Part shown: positions 11,450-21,743 of the stretch, one piece after another
Numbering within the stretch: position 1 is the stretch's first letter
Layout: every line of letters begins with the position of its first letter
Assembly: GCA_014529385.2 (NCBI GenBank)
Contig: CM043950.1
Location: 156,705,545-156,769,544, forward strand
Direction: 5' to 3'
DNA: 64,000 nucleotides
Source of the DNA: Adiantum capillus-veneris
Taxonomy: Eukaryota; Streptophyta; Polypodiopsida; Polypodiales; Pteridaceae
Translations under genes and position numbers: made by a program
Notes under the pieces: model-generated
The model's input: only the letters and a program-made list of their open reading frames with translations
Told to the model about the DNA's origin: nothing
Databases searched by the model: none

Positions 11450-12000
11450 ATCATTGCCTCATTTAGGAGGTAGTTCACAAGGGATGTTGTCAATAAAGAC
11501 ATCTTGAGACCCCTTGAGAAAATTGGATAACTCTAATTCCTTGTGGTTGTTTATATTTTGTTTTGTTAAAGTATTAAGTTCATTTTGAGAATATTTAACA
11601 AAAATCATGTACACAAAAATAGAGCTCTTTATTGACTTATTGAAAGCTTGCAATGTACAATGGGTATGGTGTTACCCATTTCTTTTTCCTTGAACCTAAA
11701 GTAGATTCTTCTTTCAGGGAATTTAACATTGGCAACCATGCAATCAAACCATGATGCCCCTAGGATTACATCCTCGTGCTTGAGAGGAGAGACAAAGAAG
11801 TCCTCTTTGTCCACATAGCTTTGGACATGGAGCCTCAATTTCCCGATTAAGGGAGTGACTGAAGCTTCTTGCCCCTTGAAAGAACCATCTGCAGGTAGGA
11901 CATCTCCCATCTCATAGGCTTGGATGCCTAGCTTGGTGGCCAACTCTGTGGATATAAAATTATGAGTAGAACCAGGGTCAAAGAGAATAAAAGCATCATG
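11450..12000 (-). pseudogene. Element B aspartic protease and linker
   Basis: The active site lies at about 11980-11950 and reads DPGSTHNFIS; the chromovirus family has D-S-G at this position, so this protease is probably inactive. It continues as ELATKLGIQAYEM, then a flap-like region and DVILGASWF, the equivalent of the ILG block (ORF 11943-11629). The segment 11653-11459 is the acidic linker before RT. Confidence 0.8.
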
Positions 12001-12005
12001 TTCTC

Positions 12006-12861
12006 TTACCTTTCCCCAAGCATGTCATAGAGGAGATCCTTTGTGATGAGCTTCTTCTTCTTGGATTTCAACCAAGGTAGCTCTAGGAGGCTCATGGCGG
12101 GTGTTCTTTTGGGGACAAGCGCGGTATGCATGCCCTTTCTCGCCGCACTTGAAACATCGGTTATCCTTGCGATAATGCTCAAGATCTTCAGGAGAGATTT
12201 TGTTTTTGCCTTTATAAACTCCCTTCTCCTTAGCTTTGTTGTTATTGGAATTTCCATTAGGAGACTTTTGGACATTGTCCTTTGCCTTAGGCTCATTGGA
12301 ACCCTTGTTTTTTGTGGGCTTAGAATTTCTCTTAGCCCCTGTTTGTAATTGATTCAAGAAGCCACCATAGTATGGTGTATAACCGCAGATATGGTGCGTG
12401 CCCTTTGGGAGTTGACATACTCCACTATTTCTTTGGTTAAGCCCGCACAAAATTGTTGTTTTTGCTCTCCAAAATCCATCTTTTTGAAGCCACTGACTTT
12501 GAGATGTAAATCCCAAAACTTCTATACATATTTGTGAATGGATTCATAGGGAGAGAGCTCCAAGCTCCTCCATTCAGTGAGTAATTTTTTTTTAGCATCG
12601 GTGGCCAAAAAATGCTTCATGATGGAAGCTCTTAAATCTTTCCATGTTCATGGAGCTTCATCGTTGGCCCGTAGGCTAGACCATCATTGCCTGGTGGAAT
12701 TTTACAAGTGCATGGCTACATGGTGTATCTTAGAGGACTCCGTGCAGTGCTCATCTTCAAACGCCGCATCGAATTTTTGGATAAAGGCCATCGTAGGTAA
12801 GGAAAGAGATGCTATTTCCCCCCTCTTTGAACTTCTTGAGCTTGGACGACCTCTTCCACGC
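12006..12861 (-). pseudogene. Element B gag, C-terminal and middle part
   Basis: The frame 12516-12025 ends with a zinc knuckle (CFKCGEKGHAYRAC, spacing C-x2-C-x4-H-x4-C), near plus positions 12115-12160. Upstream (12861-12520) the capsid-like core can be read in broken frames, including IQKFDAAFEDEH and SSKIHHVAMHL near 12780-12700. At 12861 the gene is cut by element C; the N-terminal part continues beyond 21088. Confidence 0.8.
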
Positions 12862-14895
12862 TGTCGTGCTGTGACATATACATAGTGGGAACTCATGCTA
12901 CAAGAGTTATCTTGTAACTTTTTAGATACATAATTATATTTTCTATATGTGCATATGCATATTTAAGTATAATAATAAGCTTTCTATCTCATCTTATTAT
13001 TTTTCTCAAGGGTAACCTATTCTTACTTTACCATCACAAAATACTATGGGAAAAGCGTCAATAGCTCCGTCTCTTTAACTTGGGGCAAAAAGCATGGATT
13101 CTTTATTTCTACTATCTCATTATCATCTCACACCCTAGCTAGATCATATATCTAGGGTAAACTTGAATATATATATATTCTATGTATTTTTATATTTTTC
13201 TTATATTTCTTTTTAAATAGCTACTATGAGGGAATCAAATCCTAGTGGGACACTAGGTGGCATGATTTCAAAGATACACTTATTTTAATGCATTATTACA
13301 AGCATGGTTACAAAAACTTTGTCAAGGAGAAATGTCATGCTTTCATATGGCATGAGGTGTCCTTTGGAATCAAATAAATGTCTAGGCTAAGGGGACCACA
13401 GGAAGACTTTTGCTGCCAGAAATGGACCCTATTTCGATGATTTTTTTACACAAGGTTCCAATCCGAATTGGAAAAAGATTTTGAAATGGAAGTCCTAGCT
13501 AATGAGCTGAATTTTCTGCCCATATTTTTACTTTTTTATTTGGAGCCACGATTGAGGAGATATGATCAAAATAGTGGACCCTAGTCTGCGCACATCATGC
13601 AGGGACAAATCATTTCCAACTTTTCCAATTTTTGTTCACATTGGCTCCTCTCTTCTTGTGTAAATCCTTGGGGGTTCCCTTCACCTATAAAAGGGGAACT
13701 CTTCTTCCTTGAAAACCACTCAAGCATTCAAGCTATTGATGAGAGGAATTCATGAGGGAGGGAGTAGTAATGCCAAAATTGTACTTAGCCATTAACATAA
13801 GCCTAAGCCTACACTTTCTCCTACAGGAAGACTAGCCATTCTTGCACGCAATCCTTGGAAGATCAACTCTAATCGAAGAAGGTCTTGGACTTGGTATATC
13901 AATCAAAGTTGAATTCTCCCCTCTTCTTCTCTTTCCATCAATAATGGTGCCGAAGGGTTTGTCAAGTAAGATGTGTTCTACATTGATGTTTTCTTCATTT
14001 CTTGTTGTTTTCTTTTTCATCTCTAATCCAACATATATATATATATATATATATCTAATATCGTCTCCTTAACCAAACCTATCTCTCTCACTCTTAGTAA
14101 TTCATCTTCTCTATAAATTTTAGGTTCTCCTTGCTACAGGTACATCTCTCCCTGCAACATCCTTATTGCCTACGCTCAAGAATAGGGCTTGGGAGGGAAA
14201 CTCTCTTCTCTTCTCTTCCCTTCTCTTCTCTCATTTCTACATTTTACACATACTAGAGTTATCGTAGATGAATAATCCACATGATGATAATTTCTATTGC
14301 TTTCACTCTGTACGATCTATTAGAATTAACGTATGGATTAGCCGTAAAATACACTTTCAACAACGTATAGTGTTTCTCTTTGGCCCAGAAAGGCTCAATG
14401 AAATAATTCTATCACCGGATCCCATTATACTACCTCTCATAGACTATAACTTTTCTTTTGACGTAAGCATAGTTATCTTGCTATGAACCAAGAGGATTTG
14501 TACACACAATTAATAGCAATCACTAGACAAAATATATATATTATGGTAAGCACAAAACTACAATTCGAAAGAACAATTCGTAGCCTATTTGGTCAGCCAA
14601 GATTGAATGCCATTAACTCATCTATTAACCCTTTCATATTACCCATGATACGATATGACCATAGCCTTAATGTTTTCATCTTTGTGTTGTTTTGACATTC
14701 TCTTTTGTGTTCTTTCTTTGTGTGTGTGAGTGCAAGAGAGAAAGAATGGGTCTTCTTTGATTGCACTTCTTTCCAAAACCTAATCTTCATGGAATATATG
14801 GTTTAACTCCTTCATATAGTTTTTTTGAGTTCTCTCACAAACTCTCACAGCCATAAGCCTAGTGATTTCCTAGCAAGACTGCAAATTTCTTGACA
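12862..14895 (+). repeat. Element C 5' LTR
   Basis: Starts TGTCGTGC; taken to end at TTGACA (14895), six bases before the primer site, which gives TGTC/GACA ends. Bases 12862 to about 14125 match the 3' LTR base by base apart from scattered changes. Bases 14126-14895 have no counterpart after the 3' LTR, so either the 3' LTR is truncated or the LTR really ends near 14125 and the rest is leader. A promoter-like block cctataaaagggg lies near 13684-13696, and an (AT)n tract at 14034-14054. Confidence 0.75.
14268..14695 (+). other. Tandemly duplicated small reading frames in element C 5' LTR/leader
   Basis: Two adjacent open frames of 72 and 70 codons (14268-14486 and 14483-14695) overlap by ATGA. 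Their proteins align without gaps over about 43 residues, with close to half the positions identical: LFGPERLN against LFGQPRLN, DPIILPLIDY against NPFILPMIRY. I do not recognise the domain. They may be an old tandem DNA duplication with no coding role, since they lie in or just after the LTR; but the similarity is clearer in protein than in DNA by eye. Confidence 0.45.
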
Positions 14896-14901
14896 TATTA
14901 T

Positions 14902-14920
14902 TGGTGAACCCGACGCGAAT
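14902..14920 (+). other. Element C primer binding site
   Basis: TGGTGAACCCGACGCGAAT. Its complement fits a tRNA 3' end exactly: CCA, a discriminator base, a 7-nt acceptor strand, a 5-nt T-stem strand, then T-loop bases. It does not match the initiator-Met type used by the copia element or the TGGCGCC type used by element F. The tRNA identity was not determined. Confidence 0.65.
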
Positions 14921-14948
14921 CTGCCAGGGTGAGAGTTTGTGGGTAACC

Positions 14949-16247
14949 ATGGGTGATCATGTTGAGCAATAGGGTATGCATTTTGACCCAGCAACAATGC
15001 AAATGTTTCAAGCATTTGCAATGTTCATGGAACAAAAACATGCCACTGAAAGAAGGGAGATTTCAGCAATGAAGGCCATACAAGCGGTCGTCAAGATAAT
15101 GGATCAGTTCAATGGCAAAGATGTAAGCAAGTACTTATGCAAGTATGTGAAGGAGATGGAGCTGAAGGAGATGGAGTTGCATCGCGTGTCAAAAGGTGAG
15201 ATGATTCAAAGCTTTGAGCTAGTTGTTGCTCCAAAAATTAGGGAGCATGTTAGGGAAATTAAAGATGGGCATGGGAGAAATTGGGAATAACTCAAAGTAG
15301 CTTTAAAGGAGGAATATTTCATGGAGAACTTTGAAAGAGTGACCAAAAGGATATTCTTAGAATGGGTAGTCAAGACAAAGCAAGGGCTATCAATAATAGA
15401 GCTACTTAGGAAATTTGAGCGGCGCTATGCATAACTCACCAGGACAGAAAGGGCCACACTAGATGCAGAGAAGACACATCTTTTCTTAAAAGCCGTAGGT
15501 AAAGAGTTTCAAAAAAATTTGGAGCTTCTTCTTGAAGATAAAGATGCTAAGCAAGGACTAAAGACCGACTGGAATGAAGTTGAATGTGCTGTCTCATTGC
15601 TTGCTAAACGACAAAGAAGAAGGGACAAGATGGCAGTAAACACTACAAGTCCTTCAACCTCAACTTTTGACAAAATGGTAAAGCCTACTTATATAGCTCC
15701 TAAATTTGATGAGTCTATGCTAGATGAGCTTGTGAAGGGAATGCGTGACTTGAAGGTGAAGCTTACAAAGCTTGAAGAAAAAGGCCAACCATCAGGGCCA
15801 CTTCTTAGGCAAAGACAACAGCCCAAAGAAGGGTTTGTTAATAGATGTACTTGGTGTGATAGTACATACCATGTAAGAAGGGATTGTGATGATTTTAGTG
15901 ATGCTTTGTCAAAAGATGTTGTCTTTTTTAAGGATGGTAAAATCCACTTAAGAGAGACAGGTCTACCCTTGAGAACTAGCTTTGCGAAGTGGGGAATACA
16001 AACCTTAGTTGAAGATATGGCAACTAACCATGCTAGCTCTTTAGTTGAGGCAGCTACTTATGGAGTAAAAATTGAGCATCTTAGTGATGAAGAGTTGAAT
16101 GACTATCATGGTCAAATTTGGCCAAATGTCATGAAATTAGCTAAAATGGGAAAGCTTACAAAAGAGATTCTACATGAAGCAGGTGATTGCATACGTCTAG
16201 AAACAGGATGGAATGATCCAGTGGATTACAAAATGCCAACAAAATGA
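14949..16247 (+). pseudogene. Element C gag
   Basis: One reading frame runs from an ATG at 14949 to TGA at 16247, with three in-frame stops: TAG at 14970, TAA at 15288 and TAA at 15432. The middle part matches gag capsid regions (FNGKDVSKYLCKY, then LRKFERRYA). A zinc knuckle CTWCDSTYHVRRDC of C-x2-C-x4-H-x4-C spacing lies at 15846-15887. No indels are needed, so decay has been by point mutation only. A protease motif could not be found between gag and RT. Confidence 0.8.
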
Positions 16248-16418
16248 GGCTATTGTAGAAGAGAAGCGCAGATGTGAGAATGCTGATGAAGGACTATCAA
16301 AAAGAGCTTCTAGAAGTGGGGAAAGATGTGACTCAAACACCTGCGACACAAGGAGCATCTCCACCTGAAGTACTCATGGAGGAGTCTACAACAGGAAAGA
16401 AGAAAGAGCTTCAAAGAA

Positions 16419-17324
16419 ATGCTTTCAAAGCATGGTAAGGCTTTTGCATTTGAGCCACATGAGATAGGATATGTTGATCCTTCTATTGTAGCTCCTATGG
16501 TGATTTTCACAATACGTCATGTGCCTTGGAATCTGCGGCCTATTCCGGTTCCAAAGGAAGCAAAGTTAGTAGAGCTACTAAATGCAAAAGTTAAAATGGG
16601 AATCTTGGAGCCTTCTTGTGCTCCATACTCAAACAGGTGGTTCACAGTTCCAAAGAAGAATGGTTCTCTACGCTTCATCCAAGATATGCAACCAGTGAAT
16701 AAGGTGACAATTAGAAATTTAGGTACCGGTCCAATTGTGGATGAGTTTGCAGAGGTGTTTGCAGGGAGGGAAATCTACTCAATGGGGGATCTCTGCTCAG
16801 GGTATAATCAATTTCATCTTGCAATCGAAAACAGAGACTTGACAACCATGAGGACACCTTTGGGTTTGGTAAGGATGTGTACCTTGCCACAGGGAGCAAG
16901 CAACTCGGTTGCACATATGATGAATGGGATGAATAAGGTCTTATGTGACTTTATTCCTCAAATCACAATTCCTTTCATTGATGATTTTTCTATCAAAGGA
17001 TGTGAAGAAACTGACAAAGATGAAGCTTTGGATCTCAAGGGATGTCGCAGGTTTGTGGTAAATCACATAATTGATTGTGATAAAATTTTGTCCAGGTTGG
17101 AAGAAGTGAATCTTACATTGTCAGGGAAAAAGTCTATGTTTGGTGTCAATGAAGTGGTCATTGTGGGACACATGTGCGGACCATATGGTAGGAAACCTTG
17201 TCCAGCAAAGGTAGATGCCATTCAAAGAATGAAAGAAACATGCACAAGCCTCATTAAGGTTAGAAGGTTTCTTGGAGCATGTGTTTTCTATGTTATGGAT
17301 TCCACATTATGCACATGTAGCTGA
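16419..17324 (+). pseudogene. Element C reverse transcriptase
   Basis: 301 codons open. RT landmarks: NRWFTVPKKNGSLRFIQDMQ (residues 72-91), D124 in SMGDLCSGYNQ, MRTPLGLVRMCTLPQGASN (144-162), and the catalytic box FIDDF with D188 and D189. After this comes the thumb (VGHMCGPYGRKP) and the start of the connection. The form MCTLPQGA instead of the common MPFGLTNAP puts it apart from elements A and B, in a distinct gypsy lineage. The frame breaks at 17324 and the RNase H follows in another phase. Confidence 0.85.
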
Positions 17325-17830
17325 TCCTCTTTATCAGTTGCTTAGAAAGAATCAAAAGTTTAAATGGATAGAAGAACATGTAAAATCCATGAAAAAGCTA
17401 AAGGAGTTGCTCTAGTCAGCACCAACTTTGAGAAAAGTAGACTATGAGTGTCAAAGGCCAATAATTGTGATAGTAGACACCAGTCCTACAGGGCTTGGAT
17501 GGGAAATAGGGCAAGATGATGAAGAAGTACGCAGGTATGTGGTAAGATTTGGAGAAAAGGTACTAAGTGCTCACCAAAGAAACTATCCACAGATAAAGAG
17601 AGAGCTATGGGGTATGGTTACATCCTTGAAAAATGGGAAAGAGTACCTAGTTGGTGCATGTGTGGTTGTAGAAACAGATTGTCTACCACTTCTTGGGATT
17701 ATTACAAGCTTCACAACACTAGACATTGCTATGTTGCGGTGGATTGTCTAGGTTAAGTCCTTAAATCCCGAGTTTAAGCACAGTGTAGGTAAAGACAATA
17801 CAGTGGCAGATATGCGATGAAGGGCAAGGT
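17325..17830 (+). pseudogene. Element C RNase H
   Basis: At 17428-17751 the frame has IVIVDTSPTGLGWEI (catalytic Asp), YPQIKRELWGMV (catalytic Glu) and VVVETDCLPLLGI (catalytic Asp). At 17752 a stop interrupts the domain, and the last block (KDNTVADMR) follows at about 17790-17815. The order matches gypsy RNase H. Confidence 0.75.
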
Positions 17831-17847
17831 ATGAAGATGAGTTACAA

Positions 17848-19304
17848 ATGATTGATGAGGGAGATGATGTAGGCACAAAGTTCTATTCTATCTCTCATCT
17901 CAAAGGTAACAATGTTTGCATGACTAATTCACTTGAATTGTTCTTGAAAGATCTTTATGAAGGTGATTGGATTCTTATTGGAAGCTACTTGAGTACTCTA
18001 ACAAAACATGATGATTGGTCTGAACAAGAATTCAAGAGGATACACAGGAAAGCATATGGGTAGTTTTTGAGGGATGGCTACTTGTGGAAGCATCCTAAAC
18101 AAAAGGGTGCTACACCACAACGGGCTATATGTAAAAAAGAGACTCAAGTAAAGCTTATGCAAGAGTTTCATGAGAGTCTATGGGCTGGATACAGAGGTGT
18201 GTGGGCAACCTTCTCCAAGTATCTCAGTTTGTAGAGTCGTGTGTAACTTGTCAAATGTATTCAAATGTCCGACATTGTGATGGATTGCACCCTAGATATC
18301 CACTAGCCATGCACTATAAATGGGTTGTGGATCTAGTCACAATGCCTTTAGCACCCTGGCAGATGAGATACTTGGTTCTTGCACAAGAGGACCTAACTAA
18401 CCAAGTTGAAGGAAGCGCATTAAGAGCTAAACCGCAGAAGCTGTGTGCAATTTCCTTCTTGATGAGGTGATTTGCCGTTATGGTTGTGTGGGAAAAATCA
18501 CTACAGATAGAGGTGAATTGGATGCTGAAGAAGCAAGGGAGTTCTTTTCTAGATTAGGAATCAAGATTTCTCTTACTACAGCTTACAACCCTGAAGGCAA
18601 TGGAAAGAGTGAAAGAGGACATCCTCCTATCATCAAAGCTTTGGCCAAGGCTTGCAAAGGAAGAGTTGGTGAGTGGCCAAAACTGTTACCATATGCTTTA
18701 TGGGTTGATCGTACAACACATAGCTCAGTAACTGGCTACATTCTTGCGGAACTAATGTATGGTCAAAATCCAATGATGTCGATTGAAGATACAATTCCCA
18801 CATGGAATGTACTACCTTGGCAAGAGGAGCTTAGCAGGGAAGGTCTCCTTGCACTGCGTATAAGGCAACTAGAGAGAAGACCTGGAGACATTGAAGCTGC
18901 AAAAGAACAACTCAAAAATGCAAGGTTGAAAAACAAGGACTAGTTTGATAAGAGACATCAACTCAGGAGCAAAGCAATTGACAAAGGTGACTGGGTTTTA
19001 GTGTATGATAGTAGCCTTGATAACCAGCACACAGTCATGTGTAAGTTCTCAAAAAGATGGTTTGGACCGTATATTGTAAAGCATGTGCATGAAAATGCTA
19101 CTTACAGCTTGTCTGAACTAGATGGTACAGAAGTAAAGATTCCCATTGCATGAAAAAGGATCAAAATGTTTAAGAGAAGAGGAGACAATGATCTAGAAGA
19201 TGTTGATGAGGAAGAAGAGCAAAACACAGGTGAAGATCAAAGTGAACATGAATCTCTAGAATCATCCAGTGAAGAAGAAAGCAAGGAACATGTACAAGAG
19301 GGAT
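17848..19304 (+). pseudogene. Element C integrase
   Basis: The spacer before integrase is read at 17848-18063. The HHCC domain is broken across 18120-18290 and ends in CVTCQMYSNVRHCDG. The core is read at 18443-18943 with TTDRGELDAEEAREF (second catalytic Asp) and NPEGNGKSERGH (catalytic Glu); the first Asp is in WVVDLVTMP at about 18330. The C-terminal part (KGDWVLVYDSS, then FSKRWFGPYIV) lies at 18944-19157. It is followed by a stop and then an acidic, Glu-rich tail that ends at TGA 19302. Frame changes and stops are present throughout. No chromodomain is seen. Confidence 0.8.
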
Positions 19305-19364
19305 GATCTTACAAAGAGACAATGTGGCACATACCGGAGGATGTGCACGTTTAGAGAGGGTGGA

Positions 19365-21087
19365 TGTCGTGCTGTGACACGTACATAGTAGGAACTCATG
19401 CTACAAGAGTTATCTTGTAACTTTTTAGATACATAATTATATTTCCTATAATGTACATATGCATATTTAAGTATAATAATAATCTTTCTATCTCATCTTA
19501 TTATTTTTCTCAAGGGTAACCTGTTTTTACTTTACCATCAGAAAATACTATGGGAAAAGCATCAATAGCTCCGCCTCTTTAATTTGGCACAAAAAGCATT
19601 TATTCTTTATTTCTACTATCTCATTATCATCTCACACCCTAGCTAGATTCTATATCTAGGGTAAACTCGAATATATATGTATTCTATGTATTTTTATGTT
19701 TTTCTTATATATTTTTTTAAATAGCTACTATGAGGGAATCAAATCCTAGTGGGACACTAGGTGGCATGATTTCAAAGATACATTTATTTTAATGCATTAT
19801 TGCAAGCATGATTACAAAAAATTTGTCAAGGAGCAATGTCATGCTTTCATATGGTATGAGGTGTCCTTTGGAATCAAATAAAAGTCTAGGCTAAGGGGAC
19901 CAAAGGAAGACTTTTGCTGCCAGAAATGGACCCTATTTTGATGATTTTTTTACACAAGGTTCCAATCTGAATTGGAAAACGATTTTAAAATGGAAGTCGT
20001 AGCTAATGAGCTGAATTTTCTGCCCATATTTTTATTTTTTTATTTGGGGGCACGGTTGAGGAGATATGATCAAAATACTGGACCCCAGTCTGCCCACATC
20101 ATTTAGGGACAACTCATTTCCAACTTTTCCAGTTTTTGTTCACGTTGGCTCCTTTCTTCTTGTGTAACTCCTTGGGGGTTCCCTTTACCTATAAAAGGGG
20201 ACCTATTCTTCCTTGAAAACCACTAAAGCATTCAAGCCATTGATGAGACGAATTCATGAGGGAGTGAGTAGTAAATGCCAAATTGTACTTAGCCCATTAA
20301 CATAAGCCTAAGCCTACACTTTCTCCTAGAGGTTATATATGAAAAATGAAATAAGGCTTATACCCTATCATCAATGTTCTAGCTTAATCATTATATAGTT
20401 GTCCATCAAAAATCTATGAACTGTATCTGTCGTATCTTCAAAGCATTCAATCATAAATAACTTGTTTAGTGAACCCCGCCAGACTCAAGTGCTCGAGTTA
20501 GTGATGCACACTGCTTGACCATTAAGCTCTCTTTAAGGAACCCTGTCAAGCTCAAGTATGCCTTACTCTGTCTGCACACGGAATGGCCGTCAAGTCTTTT
20601 ACTTCAAGTTCTGGTACCAGAACCAACTCAAAAGATGTAAAGATACTTCAGCAATTGTCCAAAGAAGTCAGCTGGAAGCCAACCATGTAATCTTATTGAA
20701 TGCATAACCAAAACTATTCTCACTTAGCATAAATCTAGAAAACAAAACTTTGTACCATGAAACCTGCTACAACAGATAACTAGTACTCTTCAAATGACTA
20801 TCCATTCTTGCATGCAATCCTTGGAAGATCAACTCTAATCAAAGAAGGTCTTGGACTTGGCGTATGAATCAAAGTTGAATTCTCCCCTATTCTTCTCTCT
20901 CCATCAATAATGGTGCCGAAGGGTTTGTCAAGTAAAATGTGTTCTACATTGATGTTTTCTTGATTTCATGTTGTTTTCGTTTGCATCTCTAATCCAACAT
21001 ATATATATATCTAATCTCGTCTCCTTAACCAAACCTATCTCTCTCACTCTTAGTAATTCATCCTCTCTACAAATTTTAGATTCCAAG
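19365..21087 (+). repeat. Element C 3' LTR, with insertion and shortened end
   Basis: Starts TGTCGTGC after the purine tract ttagagagggtgga (19351-19364). It matches the 5' LTR from its start to about 20332 and again from about 20796 to 21087. A segment of about 463 bp (20333-20795) has no match in the 5' LTR. After about 21087 the sequence becomes element B gag, so about 770 bp present in the 5' LTR are missing here. Confidence 0.75.
20333..20795. other. 463-bp insertion in element C 3' LTR
   Basis: It is absent from the otherwise colinear 5' LTR (around 13827). No terminal inverted repeats, long reading frame or clear target duplication were seen. It contains two weakly similar pieces (gaaccccgccagactcaagt near 20471 and gaaccctgtcaagctcaagt near 20539). 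Its origin is unknown; it could be a filler or a degenerate small element. Confidence 0.6.
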
Positions 21088-21705
21088 CGTCTTCACAATT
21101 TTTAGATTTTAGAGAAGAGCTTGGGATTTCCTATGGGGTCTTCTTTTTGATGGTTCGAAATTTGCACTAGCACTTTCTTCAAAAGATGAATTATTTGAGG
21201 AAGAGGGTGACCTCTTTCTCGCCTTTTTCTTGCCTTGATCCTCTTTGTCAGCACCATCACATTCATAAGAGAAAGATGATGAAGAAGATGCAGAAGAGAG
21301 TGTCCTCTTTCTCGCCTTTTTCTTCTCTTGATTTTTGTCATCCCTCTTTGAACTATGGTGTGGAGAAGTGTGTGATTTTCTTCTCCATTTAGGAGGTGAT
21401 GGAGAGCGTTTTGCCCGCCGTCTTCGTGGAACCATCTCGGATGAGGTGTTAGGAGACTCACTTCTCTCTCGTTCCTTCCGTGGGGGCTCTTCAATTCTCC
21501 TTTGGGAAGGAGATGTGTCATCAAGAAACAAATTTTTGAGCCCTTCGTATGGATCTTCTTCTTCTTTCCGAATCGGAGAGAGGCCTCTTTTGGAAGTCTC
21601 ATAAGGAGGCTTCCTAGGTATTGTCTCGTCATGGTGAGGAGCTTGGAGAATCCCATGAGCACGAAGCTGCCATTGCACTTCACTTTGGAGGGATGGATTG
21701 CCCAT
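21088..21705 (-). pseudogene. Element B gag, N-terminal part
   Basis: 198 codons are open from ATG at 21705 (a longer overlapping frame starts at 21743). The protein is highly charged, rich in Arg, Lys and Ser, with repeated KKKARKR blocks and Ser runs. This fits the N-terminal tail of gag and not a globular enzyme. The frame near the element C junction (21120-21088) differs from the main one, so there is a frameshift just before the junction. Read across the insertion, it leads into the gag core at 12861. Confidence 0.55.
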
Positions 21706-21743
21706 GGATTGTTGAATCCTAGAAACAAGGTAGTTCGCTTCAT

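Larger units (their letters stand above)
12862..21087 (+). mobile_element. Element C: Ty3/gypsy retrotransposon nested in element B gag
   Basis: Direct repeats start TGTCGTGCTGTGACA at 12862 and 19365. Between them lie a tRNA-like primer site (14902), gag, RT, RNase H and integrase, all on the plus strand, and a polypurine tract just before 19365. The flanks are element B gag on both sides, and the B frame stays open when the two flanks are placed next to each other. TTCCACGC (12854-12861) on the left and TTCCAAGC at about 21087-21094 on the right may mark a worn target duplication. Several nonsense codons and frameshifts show an inactive copy. Confidence 0.85.
6851..21705 (-). mobile_element. 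Element B: Ty3/gypsy chromovirus, split by element C
   Basis: On the minus strand the order is gag (21705-21088, then 12861-12006), protease, RT, RNase H, integrase, chromodomain-like tail and 3' LTR (8360-6851). Element C (12862-about 21087) sits inside gag. No 5' LTR matching 6851-8360 is seen just beyond gag; the only similar LTR (32118-33577) belongs to another copy. B has therefore lost its 5' end, or its 5' LTR has diverged beyond recognition by eye. Many stops and frameshifts show that it is old. Confidence 0.85.

Noticed and set aside
12043-12885. Plus-strand frames opposite element B gag (for example 12043-12348 and 12577-12885)
   Set aside because: They are antisense to a recognised gag with a zinc knuckle; hydrophobic composition is typical of shadow frames.
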